Source: Flavobacterium stagni (GTDB lineage Bacteria; Bacteroidota; Bacteroidia; Flavobacteriales; Flavobacteriaceae). From it: a DNA stretch of 64,000 bases. Below are positions 44,948-52,759 of this stretch, piece by piece. The notes under the pieces were generated by a model. It did not search any database. It saw nothing but the letters and a program-made list of their open reading frames with translations, and was not told where the DNA came from. The stretch's first letter is position 1. The number at the start of each line of letters is the position of its first letter. The translations under genes were made by a program, and so were the position numbers. Location: positions 248,001 through 312,000 of the forward strand of contig NZ_SBKN01000002.1 of assembly GCF_004122105.1 (NCBI RefSeq), in the 5' to 3' direction.

Positions 44948-45569
44948 GTTCGATTTCGTTTATACGGTTCATAATAGCGGTAAATTGAACATCATCCACC
45001 GTTTCTACTTTAAATAAATGCGCTCCCGAAGCGAGGGCCGCTTTGATTCCGTTTTCATTGTCTTCCACAATCAAACATTCTTCCGGTTGTAAGCCCAAGC
45101 GTTGAATCGCTTTTTGGTAAATCTCCGGATCGGGTTTGCCGTGCGTAACGTCTTGATTGGAAATAAAGAAATCCAAATATTGCGTCAAGTTGGCTTTTTG
45201 CATCATGATTTCGATGGTATTGCGCACCGAATTTGAACAGACTGCAATGTGGTAGCCTTCTTCTTTTAATTTCGATAAAGTATACTGGTGATTAAACGAC
45301 GGTTTGCATTTGGCATACACCATTTCCATCGTATACACTTGTTTTAAGTCGTTGATAAAACCATGGAGTTTGCGGGGGAATCCGCCTTCCAGACTCAACA
45401 TTTCCAATTTCTTTTTGGTGGGTAGTCCGTCAAACGTGACCAAATGATCGTAGCGACTAATTTCGGTTCCAAATAAGCGCAAGGCTTTGTTTAAGGCTTC
45501 ATAATGCCAATCTTTTGCATCGATGAGTACGCCGTCCATATCAAACAATACGGCTTTGATTTTGGCCAT
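44940..45569 (-). CDS. HAD-family phosphatase/phosphomutase (beta-PGM-like)
   Basis: 209 residues with HAD motif I 'LFDMDGVLIDAKDWH' (D-x-D), motif II 'AVCSNSV', motif III Lys in 'THGKPDPEIY' and motif IV 'LIVEDNENGI', plus a helical cap of the beta-phosphoglucomutase subgroup. It would hydrolyse or move a phosphate on a sugar. It is the first gene of the cassette (HAD, nucleotidyltransferase, cupin, nucleotidyltransferase, WavE), a set that suggests the making of one activated surface sugar. Confidence 0.88.
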   Translation of the reverse strand: MAKIKAVLFDMDGVLIDAKDWHYEALNKALRLFGTEISRYDHLVTFDGLPTKKKLEMLSLEGGFPRKLHGFINDLKQVYTMEMVYAKCKPSFNHQYTLSKLKEEGYHIAVCSNSVRNTIEIMMQKANLTQYLDFFISNQDVTHGKPDPEIYQKAIQRLGLQPEECLIVEDNENGIKAALASGAHLFKVETVDDVQFTAIMNRINEIEHA

Positions 45570-45591
45570 GGGTTTCGGTTTTAAGCTTGCA

Positions 45592-45599
45592 CAAAAATA
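45592..45599 (-). promoter_or_regulatory. -7 box TATTTTTG before the HAD gene
   Basis: Exact TAnnTTTG on the minus strand, 22 bases before the start at 45569. Confidence 0.6.
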
Positions 45600-45634
45600 G
45601 TATAAATGCGCTAAAAATATGGTTTATAATGGGT

Positions 45635-46264
45635 TTATATTTCAAAAAATGCCGAAGCGTCTTCGGGGATATCTGTGCACAAAATCACATTCGGATTGTG
45701 GTGTAAACCCGCAGCTTTCAACATCGTCCACAAGGGTTGGTGGTCTCTGCGGTGTAAATCACAGGAGACAATCGCCACTTTTTTACCGTCTTGAATGAAT
45801 TGCTCGATATCGCCCGTCGTATACCAAACCGAAAGAAAGGCATCCAACCAAATGCCGTGGCAATCGGCGTATTTGCTTACGGTTTCCTCGTATTCGCTGC
45901 GACGGGAATAGTAAATAAAACCTTGACGATCATAGTGCAATAAATCGGGAACCGACATGTCAAAGACAAAATAATTGGTGATGTTGTGGGCTTTTAGCAA
46001 GTCCATCAACGGCGCTTGAAGTCCGTCCGCTTTGATATTAAGCGCTAACGTTCCCGTGCAATGGTGTTGGTTATAGATGTCAAAAAAAGTAGCCGCCAGC
46101 ATACAATTAGCATCAGCCATATCGTGTGAAATCACCAATTGCCCCTCGTAATCCCGAAAGTCGGTTTCTGTTCCGTAATTTTTGGAAAAGGAGCGCACAA
46201 ACGCAGCTTCGGTATTTTTTTCTTGTGGATCAATCCAATATCCACGGTGGCTGATGATTTCCAT
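45635..46264 (-). CDS. short glycerophosphodiester phosphodiesterase-like protein
   Basis: I place the start at 46264 (209 residues, 'MEIISHRGYW'), 16 bases after an exact promoter box; a start at 46273 leaves only seven bases. The His-Arg-Gly near the start, 'NTEAAFVRSFSKNYGTETDFRDYEGQLVISHD' with the E-x-D and His-Asp of the family, and a later 'NIKADG' match the glycerophosphodiesterase barrel, which hydrolyses glycerophosphodiesters with a metal ion. It lacks a signal peptide, so it is cytoplasmic. Its place beside the sugar-activation cassette hints at a glycerol-phosphate step, an inference only. Confidence 0.75.
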   Translation of the reverse strand: MEIISHRGYWIDPQEKNTEAAFVRSFSKNYGTETDFRDYEGQLVISHDMADANCMLAATFFDIYNQHHCTGTLALNIKADGLQAPLMDLLKAHNITNYFVFDMSVPDLLHYDRQGFIYYSRRSEYEETVSKYADCHGIWLDAFLSVWYTTGDIEQFIQDGKKVAIVSCDLHRRDHQPLWTMLKAAGLHHNPNVILCTDIPEDASAFFEI

Positions 46265-46280
46265 GTTTTTCAAATTTCTA

Positions 46281-46288
46281 CAAAGATA
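46281..46288 (-). promoter_or_regulatory. -7 box TATCTTTG before the phosphodiesterase-like gene
   Basis: Exact TAnnTTTG on the minus strand; it decides the start at 46264. Confidence 0.6.
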
Positions 46289-46338
46289 AAAATGATAAAT
46301 TAGCCCACAAGGTTAGCCGAAGTCTTGTCGAAAAAAAG

Positions 46339-46346
46339 TACTTTTG
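46339..46346 (+). promoter_or_regulatory. -7 box TACTTTTG before the GT4-type gene
   Basis: Exact TAnnTTTG, 21 bases before the ATG at 46368; a TTG start at 46344 would lie inside the box and is excluded. Confidence 0.65.
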
Positions 46347-46367
46347 GCCCATAATTGCTATCGAACA

Positions 46368-47591
46368 ATGTTTCAATCACTCAAAATTTATTTCAAAAAC
46401 CAACAATTAAAAGGAAAACTCAAGCAGTCGCAAACCGCATTTTCAGTGGTTTTACCTGATGTGCAAAAAGGGGCTTCCGTGTTGATTGTTGATGATAAAT
46501 TACCGGAATACGACAAAGATTCGGGTTCGAGACGCTTGAATTTAATCATTGATATTCTCTTAGAACAAGGCATTCAAGTCTATTTGATGGCCGATAAAAA
46601 AGAATACAAATACGATACAAGTTATTGCGCTTACTACCAAAATAAAGGCGTTCAAGTCTATTTTCCTAGTATAGATGCCGAAGGCAATTTGGTGACTCGG
46701 GAAGGATTTCTAGAACGTATTGTGCCGCAGGTTTCGGCTGTTTGGTTGCACCGTCCGTTGGTATTTGCGAAGTACATTGACCTGGTTCGTTCACTGAATC
46801 CCAATGCCAAAGCCTTGTACGATATGGTGGATTTCCACTATTTACGTATGAAACGGGAAGCCGAATTGAAGTCCAATGATTCTAAATTATTGGCAGAAGC
46901 CGAACGTTTTTTGAAAATTGAACAAGCCAATTGCGAAGCTGCAGATACTATTATTGTGATTTCTTCTTTGGACAAACAAAATCTAATGCCGTATTACGCC
47001 CAAACCCAAAAAATGACGGTAGTGGGTAATATCCATGATTTTATTACGGATACCCGCGGACAATTGTCGTTTTCCGACCGCAACGATTTATTGTTTGTGG
47101 GAAGTTTTGAGCATGTGCCCAATATTGATGCCGTACAGTATTTGCGCAAGCACATTATGCCCTTGGTATGGGAGCGTTTGCCTGAGGTAAAAGTCACCGT
47201 AATCGGGAGCAATCCCAAACCGGAAGTATTGGCCTTACACGAAAAACGATTCGAAATTCTGGGCTATGTCAACGATTTGTCAGAGGCGTTTTGTACCCAC
47301 CGATTATTCATTGCGCCGTTGCGTTATGGCGCCGGTATCAAAGGGAAAATAGGGCAGAGTCTTGAGTTCGGACTCCCACTTGTCACAACACCCATTGGAG
47401 CAGAAGGTTTTGATTTTGGTAAAGTAGCTGACGCGATGATTGCGGATAGTCCGTCGGAGTTTGCTGAAAAAATCATTACAGCCTATACCAATTCAACGCT
47501 ATGGGAAGCCATTCGCGAGCAATCCGAAACTACGTTACAACCGTTCTCGCGTAAGGTTTTAACTGACAATATCGTTAAGGCGGTACGTTAG
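46368..47591 (+). CDS. GT4-type glycosyltransferase
   Basis: 407 residues from the ATG at 46368. The C-terminal half is the GT4 donor domain: 'NDLLFVGSFEHVPNIDAVQYL', 'EVKVTVIGSNPKPEV', 'LFIAPLRYGAGIKGKIGQSLEFGLPLVTTPIGAEGFDF', with the E in the last motif group typical of retaining enzymes. The N-terminal half is variable and less clear. It would move a sugar from an NDP-sugar to a growing surface glycan. It converges on the next gene with a four-base overlap. Confidence 0.9.
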   Translation: MFQSLKIYFKNQQLKGKLKQSQTAFSVVLPDVQKGASVLIVDDKLPEYDKDSGSRRLNLIIDILLEQGIQVYLMADKKEYKYDTSYCAYYQNKGVQVYFPSIDAEGNLVTREGFLERIVPQVSAVWLHRPLVFAKYIDLVRSLNPNAKALYDMVDFHYLRMKREAELKSNDSKLLAEAERFLKIEQANCEAADTIIVISSLDKQNLMPYYAQTQKMTVVGNIHDFITDTRGQLSFSDRNDLLFVGSFEHVPNIDAVQYLRKHIMPLVWERLPEVKVTVIGSNPKPEVLALHEKRFEILGYVNDLSEAFCTHRLFIAPLRYGAGIKGKIGQSLEFGLPLVTTPIGAEGFDFGKVADAMIADSPSEFAEKIITAYTNSTLWEAIREQSETTLQPFSRKVLTDNIVKAVR

Positions 47592-48541
47592 AGTTCGAAC
47601 ACCGTATCCACCCAATTAGAAACTGTATAGTGGTGGTACATTTCTTCCGTTAAGGGTTCGAACGGCCGTTCCATAAAAGTTTTTATATCTGAAATAGTAG
47701 ATTCGTTGAGCACCAAAATATTGTTGGGATTATAAAACGGATAGCGCGTCACCGAAGCATTCGAAGTGATTATTTTCCGTTGGTATGCCATGGCTTCAAA
47801 AATTCGGAAACTCAATCCGTTTTGTTCCGTGCGGATCAAATCCAAAAACGCTTTCGATTGGAACATCCTGTTTTCGATCGCCTCTAAAAATAAATTGTTT
47901 TTGGAGTAGACAATCCCCGCATCCAATTCGGCCGGTTCTCTTTTGCCCACACAAATAAAATCCGTCTGAATTCCCTTTTCACGGCAATAAGCCGACACTT
48001 GATTCCATAGCGATAAGCGTTCATCAATAGAAGCAATCATAAAGATGTCTGTGGGTAGTTCGTTAGCCGGAACCAACGGTTTTTTGTCAATATAAATGTA
48101 ATTGCTAATGAATCGAAACCCGTATTTGTCGGCATCGTCTAGATCAAATGTATAAATCGTGTCGTACAAGCCTTTCAACAGGTGGTCGACCGGAAAACGG
48201 TTGGTGCTATCGTACAAATAGGCAATGTATTTTTGGGTAAAGCTTTTTATTTTTTCATGGGTTTTCCGACTGATGCGATCGGGGCGGATGACCAAAATTT
48301 GATCTTGGGGACCGAAAGATTCCAAACGGGAAAGCACATATTCTTCCATTTTTACCCGTTTGACATTTACCCCAAAAAAGACTTTGGAGAAGAAGTTTTT
48401 GATTTTTTCAAAACCCGATTTGTAGCGGTAACGAAATTTAGAAATGTCGATATGTTGGGCTTCAATCCCTTTTTGATGCAACGTATCGATAATGTTTTTG
48501 TCAAAATCGAAATAGTCAAAACTGATGAGCGTTACTTTCAT
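47588..48541 (-). CDS. CgeB-like glycosyltransferase-type protein
   Basis: 317 residues; the start 'VTLISFDYFDFDKNIIDTL', 'ILVIRPDRISRK', and a late 'LIRTEQNGLSFRIFEAMAYQRKIITSN' followed by 'NPNNILVLNE' resemble the CgeB/GT4-like family often found in capsule and spore-coat clusters. The C-terminal donor-binding pattern is recognisable, but the acceptor and sugar are not. It is the last of three leftward genes, three bases after the upstream GT4 gene. Confidence 0.8.
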   Translation of the reverse strand: MKVTLISFDYFDFDKNIIDTLHQKGIEAQHIDISKFRYRYKSGFEKIKNFFSKVFFGVNVKRVKMEEYVLSRLESFGPQDQILVIRPDRISRKTHEKIKSFTQKYIAYLYDSTNRFPVDHLLKGLYDTIYTFDLDDADKYGFRFISNYIYIDKKPLVPANELPTDIFMIASIDERLSLWNQVSAYCREKGIQTDFICVGKREPAELDAGIVYSKNNLFLEAIENRMFQSKAFLDLIRTEQNGLSFRIFEAMAYQRKIITSNASVTRYPFYNPNNILVLNESTISDIKTFMERPFEPLTEEMYHHYTVSNWVDTVFEL

Positions 48542-48544
48542 AGC

Positions 48545-49642
48545 CTAGGATTTTAATACCGCTTCCAACTCCTTGAACATCGCCTCCGCAATCACTTGAC
48601 GGGTGAAGTTTTTCAGTAAATGCTGGTAACCGTTTTGCACCAATTGTTCTTGCAAGGCCTTATCTTGAAGTAAACGAATGGTCTTTTCAGCAAAGTCGGA
48701 TGCATTTTCTTTTTCACACAACAATCCCGTTTCGTTTTCCACCACCACTTCTGGAATTCCACCGGCGCGGGTTGCTACGATAGGCACATGGCTGGCATAG
48801 GCTTCCAATAGCACACCGCCCGTGGGTTCGAGCTTCGACGTAAACAGAAACAAATCAAACTCTGGAAACAATTCCGGAATGTCCGTCCGGAAGCCCAAAA
48901 AGGCAAAGTAATCGGTTAAATTTTTCTCCCCAACCAAGGCTTTGATATCGGCTTCCAATTCGCCTTTTCCTGCCAAAACAAACTTGACATTGGGGACTTC
49001 TTTTACAATCTGTTCCGCGGCATTGACCAAGGTTACATGATCTTTAAATCCGACAAAAGCCGCGATGTTGCCAATGATGATGGTGTCGTCTGCAAGTCCG
49101 AGTTCCCGACGTAAATTTCCGTTGGGTTGGGTACGATGAAATTCGTTTAGGTCGGTCGCGCTGCCCACAATGGACAACCGACTTTTATCTTTTATAGCTG
49201 GATTCAAGACATCGATTACGGCTTGGGAAACGCACACGATTTTCTTCAATCCTTTGTAATTGTATTTCCATTTGCGGAAGAAATTGGTATCCACTTTTTT
49301 AATCAACGTACGGAAGAAGACCATGGGCGTTTTCCAACCGTACAACAGTGAAGAGAGCACACAAAGCGTGTGGGCCGTACTGTTGTGAATTAAAATCAGG
49401 TCGATTTTTTCTTCTTTGATGATTTGGTGAATTTTTTTCATCCACTTTCGATCGTATTCCGAATGAAAGGGCAGGGTGTGGACATTGTACTGGCGTTCTA
49501 CCGCTATTTCGTGCAAACGCGTATCGGGTGTGCAGAGCAAGACTTGGTGTTCGACCTTAGCGGCAAACTCTTCATAATAATAAACGATTTGCTGTTCGTG
49601 ACCGCGCCAAACATTCGAAGCGGTAATTTGTAATAAACGCAT
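48545..49642 (-). CDS. GT4-family glycosyltransferase
   Basis: 365 residues with the GT4 layout: an N-terminal acceptor domain ('ASNVWRGHEQQIVYYYEEFA', 'LILIHNSTAHTL'), then 'IVGSATDLNEFHRTQPNG', 'NVKFVLAGKGELEADI', and the donor motif 'FLFTSKLEPTGGVLLEAYASHVPIVATRAGGIPEVV' with the E-x7-E pattern of retaining transferases. It probably adds a sugar to LPS or capsule on the cytoplasmic side of the membrane. Two bases separate it from the GT2 gene upstream. Confidence 0.92.
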   Translation of the reverse strand: MRLLQITASNVWRGHEQQIVYYYEEFAAKVEHQVLLCTPDTRLHEIAVERQYNVHTLPFHSEYDRKWMKKIHQIIKEEKIDLILIHNSTAHTLCVLSSLLYGWKTPMVFFRTLIKKVDTNFFRKWKYNYKGLKKIVCVSQAVIDVLNPAIKDKSRLSIVGSATDLNEFHRTQPNGNLRRELGLADDTIIIGNIAAFVGFKDHVTLVNAAEQIVKEVPNVKFVLAGKGELEADIKALVGEKNLTDYFAFLGFRTDIPELFPEFDLFLFTSKLEPTGGVLLEAYASHVPIVATRAGGIPEVVVENETGLLCEKENASDFAEKTIRLLQDKALQEQLVQNGYQHLLKNFTRQVIAEAMFKELEAVLKS

Positions 49643-49644
49643 AA

Positions 49645-50415
49645 CTAGTCGATTTTACGGTACATCATCCACAATTGCAGGTAACGTTTGAATACGGAAA
49701 AGGAGTGGACATACGCCAAGATAAATCCTTCTTTTCCGTCGAAAATGCCCAAGCGGAACAAGTACTGCCATAGAAAACGATATAGGGGCCGAATGAAAAA
49801 GTGGTAGGCATTCGGACGCTTTTTCTTTTGGTACAAATTCAGCGCTTGCAATTTGCTGTATAAGTTGAGTTTGTCGTTATAATTATCAAAACTCTTGTAA
49901 CTGTAATGGTTCAATCGGTTTTTTAAGATGCCAACTTTCCCGTCGCTTTTCACTTCTTCATGGACTAAATTTCCATTGTAGGTTCCGTGGTTTTTGTTGA
50001 AAAGACGAATAGCTTTGTCGTTTTGCCAACCCCCGAAACGAATGCGTTTTCCCATAAAATGGAAGGTACGCTTGACGAAGAAGGCATTTTTTTCGCCCGG
50101 ATTTTGAACGGTGGCCCGAATCTCTTGTTCGAGTTCTGGCGTGATGATTTCGTCCAAATCGAAAAAAACAATCCAATCGTGAGTTGCTTGTTCGATGGCA
50201 AAATTGCGTTGTTCCGAAAAGTTGGTAAAGGGACGATTGATCACTTTGACTCCCATGGATTGGGCGATGGCTACGGTTTGATCCGTACTTTCAGAATCCA
50301 CAAAAATGATTTCATCTGCGAAATACAAACTTTCCACATACCGTTTTACATTCGCTTCCTCATTAAAAGAGATTGCCAGGGCGGTTATTTTGGGCGAATG
50401 GGTAGTTTCGGACAT
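49645..50415 (-). CDS. GT2-family glycosyltransferase (LPS core type)
   Basis: 256 residues; GT-A fold with 'ITALAISFNEEANVKRYVESL', 'ADEIIFVDSESTDQTVAIAQ', 'DWIVFFDLDEIITPEL' (D-x-D) and 'KRTFHFMGKRIRFGGWQNDKAIRLFNK', the pattern of the WaaE/KdtX-like glycosyltransferases of LPS inner core. First gene of the three-gene leftward unit, with an exact promoter box. Its relative at 51972 is of the same kind. Confidence 0.93.
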   Translation of the reverse strand: MSETTHSPKITALAISFNEEANVKRYVESLYFADEIIFVDSESTDQTVAIAQSMGVKVINRPFTNFSEQRNFAIEQATHDWIVFFDLDEIITPELEQEIRATVQNPGEKNAFFVKRTFHFMGKRIRFGGWQNDKAIRLFNKNHGTYNGNLVHEEVKSDGKVGILKNRLNHYSYKSFDNYNDKLNLYSKLQALNLYQKKKRPNAYHFFIRPLYRFLWQYLFRLGIFDGKEGFILAYVHSFSVFKRYLQLWMMYRKID

Positions 50416-50436
50416 GAATGCTTAATCTATGTGCGA

Positions 50437-50444
50437 CAAATATA
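50437..50444 (-). promoter_or_regulatory. -7 box TATATTTG before the GT2 gene
   Basis: Exact TAnnTTTG on the minus strand, 21 bases before the start codon at 50415. Confidence 0.6.
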
Positions 50445-50480
50445 CTATTTTTACTGAATTACAATTTTCAAAATTTACGA

Positions 50481-51203
50481 ATGGTGGCCCGACTTCCCAT
50501 TTTAATGTACCATAATGTTACCCCTGATTTAGCCCAATCCAAAGGCTTAACCATTGCCGCTGAGCGGTTTGAGTCGTAATTAAATTATTTGAAGTCAGCA
50601 GGTTATGAAACTGTATTTTTGTCTCAATTGGCTCAAACGACTTCATTAAAGGGAAAAAAAGTACTTATTACTTTTGATGATGTCACGGTAAACCAATTAG
50701 AATTTGCCGTTCCTCTTTTAGAAAAATACGGCATGAAAGCCCAGTTTTTTGTCCCTTTTGCCTATTTGGGGAAATCCGATGCGTGGAATTATGGCGGCGA
50801 AGATCGGGGCGAACCCATCATGACGGCAGAGCAATTGCGCCAACTGAATCCGAAAGTCATCGAACTTGCTCACCATTCGTATGAACACCAGCATTTTGCC
50901 AAGATGGATGAGGCGGCAATTGCATCCGACTTCAACGCTGCTTTTGAAGTGATTGAAAAAGAAAACCTGAAGGTGTTCCCCGCGATTGCTTATCCTTACG
51001 GTAATTATCCCAAAAAGAATCCCGAAAAACAACGTTTCTTCGCGCAAATCGCCGCTCTAGGCATGCAATACGGCCTACGAATTGGAAATAAAGTGAGTCG
51101 GTTTCCCTTCACCCAACCTTTCGAAATCAAACGCATTGACATTAAAGGCGAAGATACCTTGTGGAAGTTTAAGTGGAAATTACGGTTTGGGAAGGTTTTT
51201 TAG
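50481..51203 (+). pseudogene. polysaccharide deacetylase broken by an in-frame TAA
   Basis: The frame opens at ATG 50481 ('VARLPILMYHNVTPD', the usual M-Y-H-N start of the family) and continues through 'FES', then meets TAA at 50577-50579, then 'LNYLKSAGYETVFLSQLA' in the same frame to the stop at 51203. Family members read F-E-x-Q-L-x-Y-L here, so one C-to-T change (CAA to TAA) explains it. The rest holds the catalytic core: 'LITFDDV' with the metal Asp (the usual Gly after it is Val here), 'AHHSYEHQHF' with the metal His pair, and 'IAYPYGNYP'. Either a lost gene, a strain-specific nonsense allele or a base-call error. If intact it would remove acetyl groups from a cell-surface polysaccharide. 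Restart at the TTG codon 50589 would give a 204-residue protein lacking the first strand. Confidence 0.8.
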
Positions 51204-51205
51204 TT

Positions 51206-51290
51206 GGCAGTCGCAGTCGCAGTCACAGTCGCAGTTTTCAGTAATCAGTACTCAGTAGCTCTGCTCTCAGCCTCTCAGAAGCTCAAAAAA
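51206..51290 (+). repeat. CAGTCG and CTCAG stutter repeats
   Basis: About 85 bp with CAGTCG units followed by CTCAG-type units, from just after the deacetylase stop to the stop of the converging lipoprotein gene. The same families recur near 59170, 59975, 61655 and 62380. Confidence 0.75.
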
Positions 51291-51292
51291 AT

Positions 51293-51919
51293 TTACTTCA
51301 TTTTGGGCAGTTGGGTATACGAAGGGATGAGTTTTTTAAATTCTTCGTTTGTAATTGTATGAAGTTTTTTGGGGAAATCTTTCGTTTTGATTTCTTGTAA
51401 TCCCGTACCACACAAACTCCCGTTTGACTTTTTACTTTCTTGGTAGATTTTATCCAGAGCTTTTTTATTTCGGTTTTTTAATTGTTGGGTTGGTAAGGAA
51501 TCAATTCGCGCAAACGTTTCTTGACTTTTGAAATAATGCGTTAGACTCAAGACGGCATTTCGAAAACTATCCACGTTTTTTTTATAATTATCTTCCTCCA
51601 TCAGCAAAGTAATTTCAGAATCCACACTTTTGTAGAGTAGGGATTTCGTGAAATTTTTCTCTTTATTGGAGTAATAAATCACTTTTGTGAAAGAATTACC
51701 AGGATTTTGATTTTTTGATTTGGAAAAAAAGTAACTGTTTTCCTCGGAAAATGGAGTTACAAAAAAAGTAGAATCTTGAACTAATGAATCCAGCTTGCGC
51801 AATCCAAGTTGATTTCGAACAGTATTTGTTTGTTTTATTGCTGATTCGAACGAGTCTTTGCACCCTACGCAAACCCAGAGTAATAGGAAAAGAGAAAAGG
51901 TTTTTCTTTTTTTATTCAT
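51293..51919 (-). CDS. small lipoprotein of unknown function
   Basis: I use the ATG at 51919 (208 residues), which starts a lipoprotein signal (MNKKRKTFSLFLLLWVCVGC). An ATG at 51943 adds residues before the basic start of the signal. The mature part is lysine- and serine-rich with no recognised domain; AT-richness is higher than in the neighbouring glycosyltransferase genes, which might point to a later arrival. It lies between two glycan genes. Confidence 0.6.
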   Translation of the reverse strand: MNKKRKTFSLFLLLWVCVGCKDSFESAIKQTNTVRNQLGLRKLDSLVQDSTFFVTPFSEENSYFFSKSKNQNPGNSFTKVIYYSNKEKNFTKSLLYKSVDSEITLLMEEDNYKKNVDSFRNAVLSLTHYFKSQETFARIDSLPTQQLKNRNKKALDKIYQESKKSNGSLCGTGLQEIKTKDFPKKLHTITNEEFKKLIPSYTQLPKMK

Positions 51920-51971
51920 CAATGTGATTACACTGAAACACATTCAAAATGTAAAATTTATAATATAAAAT

Positions 51972-52709
51972 TTATTTCATTTCCCGTTCAAGCAACAGCA
52001 ACTTCACATACCGTGAAAAAACCCCATATGCATTCACGCTGGCCAAAGCAAGGCCGGGGATGCCGTCTAAGAAGCCTTTTTTAAGAATATACGAAGAGAA
52101 AAAGCGGTACAAGGGTTTGAACAACAAATGCCAAATCGTGGCTTTTTTTCCTTTGTCTCTGGACATGCCCGCTTGAAACCACGCATAGGAATTCTTTTTG
52201 CTGAGGGCATGGAACAAACCTTTGTAGGTATAATGAATCATGAAGTGTTGCAACTGCCCAATAGTGCCGTTGACTTGGAGTTTTTCATGAACATCGCCGG
52301 TGAAATGTACACCGTCATTTTTCACCAAACGGGTCACGCGGTCGACTTTATGGTATAAAAAGCGATTCATGAAATAATGCGGGAAGTTGATTTTATAGCC
52401 CGCATGTTTCGGATTTTCTAGAGTGGCGAGAATTTCCAATTTCAGTTTAGGAGTCACCCGTTCATCCGCATCGACGAATAGAATCCAATCGCCTGTTGCC
52501 AAAGCAATCGCGGCGTTTTTTTGGTTGGAAAAATTATCAAATTTACGTTGCAAAACGGTACATCCCAACGATTGGGCGAGTTCGAATGTCCCATCCGTGC
52601 TAAACGAATCAATCACAATGATTTGTTGGGCAAAAGCCACTGATCGAACAGCGTCTTCCAAATAGTGAATTTCATTATAAGCGGGGATGATAACAGTTAG
52701 CGTTTGCAT
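51972..52709 (-). CDS. GT2-family glycosyltransferase (LPS core type), second copy
   Basis: 245 residues, same kind as the protein at 49645: 'TVIIPAYNEIHYLEDAVRSV', 'QIIVIDSFSTDGTFELAQ', 'DWILFVDADERVTPKL' (D-x-D with the D-A-D-E-R-V motif of the family) and a basic C-terminal 'LYRFFSSYILKKGFLDGIPGL'. It probably adds a sugar to the LPS core or capsule. It has an exact promoter and is divergent from the gene at 52760. Confidence 0.93.
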   Translation of the reverse strand: MQTLTVIIPAYNEIHYLEDAVRSVAFAQQIIVIDSFSTDGTFELAQSLGCTVLQRKFDNFSNQKNAAIALATGDWILFVDADERVTPKLKLEILATLENPKHAGYKINFPHYFMNRFLYHKVDRVTRLVKNDGVHFTGDVHEKLQVNGTIGQLQHFMIHYTYKGLFHALSKKNSYAWFQAGMSRDKGKKATIWHLLFKPLYRFFSSYILKKGFLDGIPGLALASVNAYGVFSRYVKLLLLEREMK

Positions 52710-52726
52710 TCTTTCGGATTAGAAAA

Positions 52727-52734
52727 CAAATTTA
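52727..52734 (-). promoter_or_regulatory. -7 box TAAATTTG before the second GT2 gene
   Basis: Exact TAnnTTTG on the minus strand, 17 bases before the start codon. Only 12 bases separate it from the divergent box at 52747. Confidence 0.6.
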
Positions 52735-52746
52735 ATAAAATTAGGT

Positions 52747-52754
52747 TACCTTTG
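52747..52754 (+). promoter_or_regulatory. -7 box TACCTTTG, five bases before the start codon
   Basis: Exact TAnnTTTG, so close to the ATG at 52760 that transcription should start at or near the start codon. The mRNA would be leaderless or nearly so; alternatively the real start or promoter is elsewhere. Confidence 0.5.
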
Positions 52755-52759
52755 CACCC

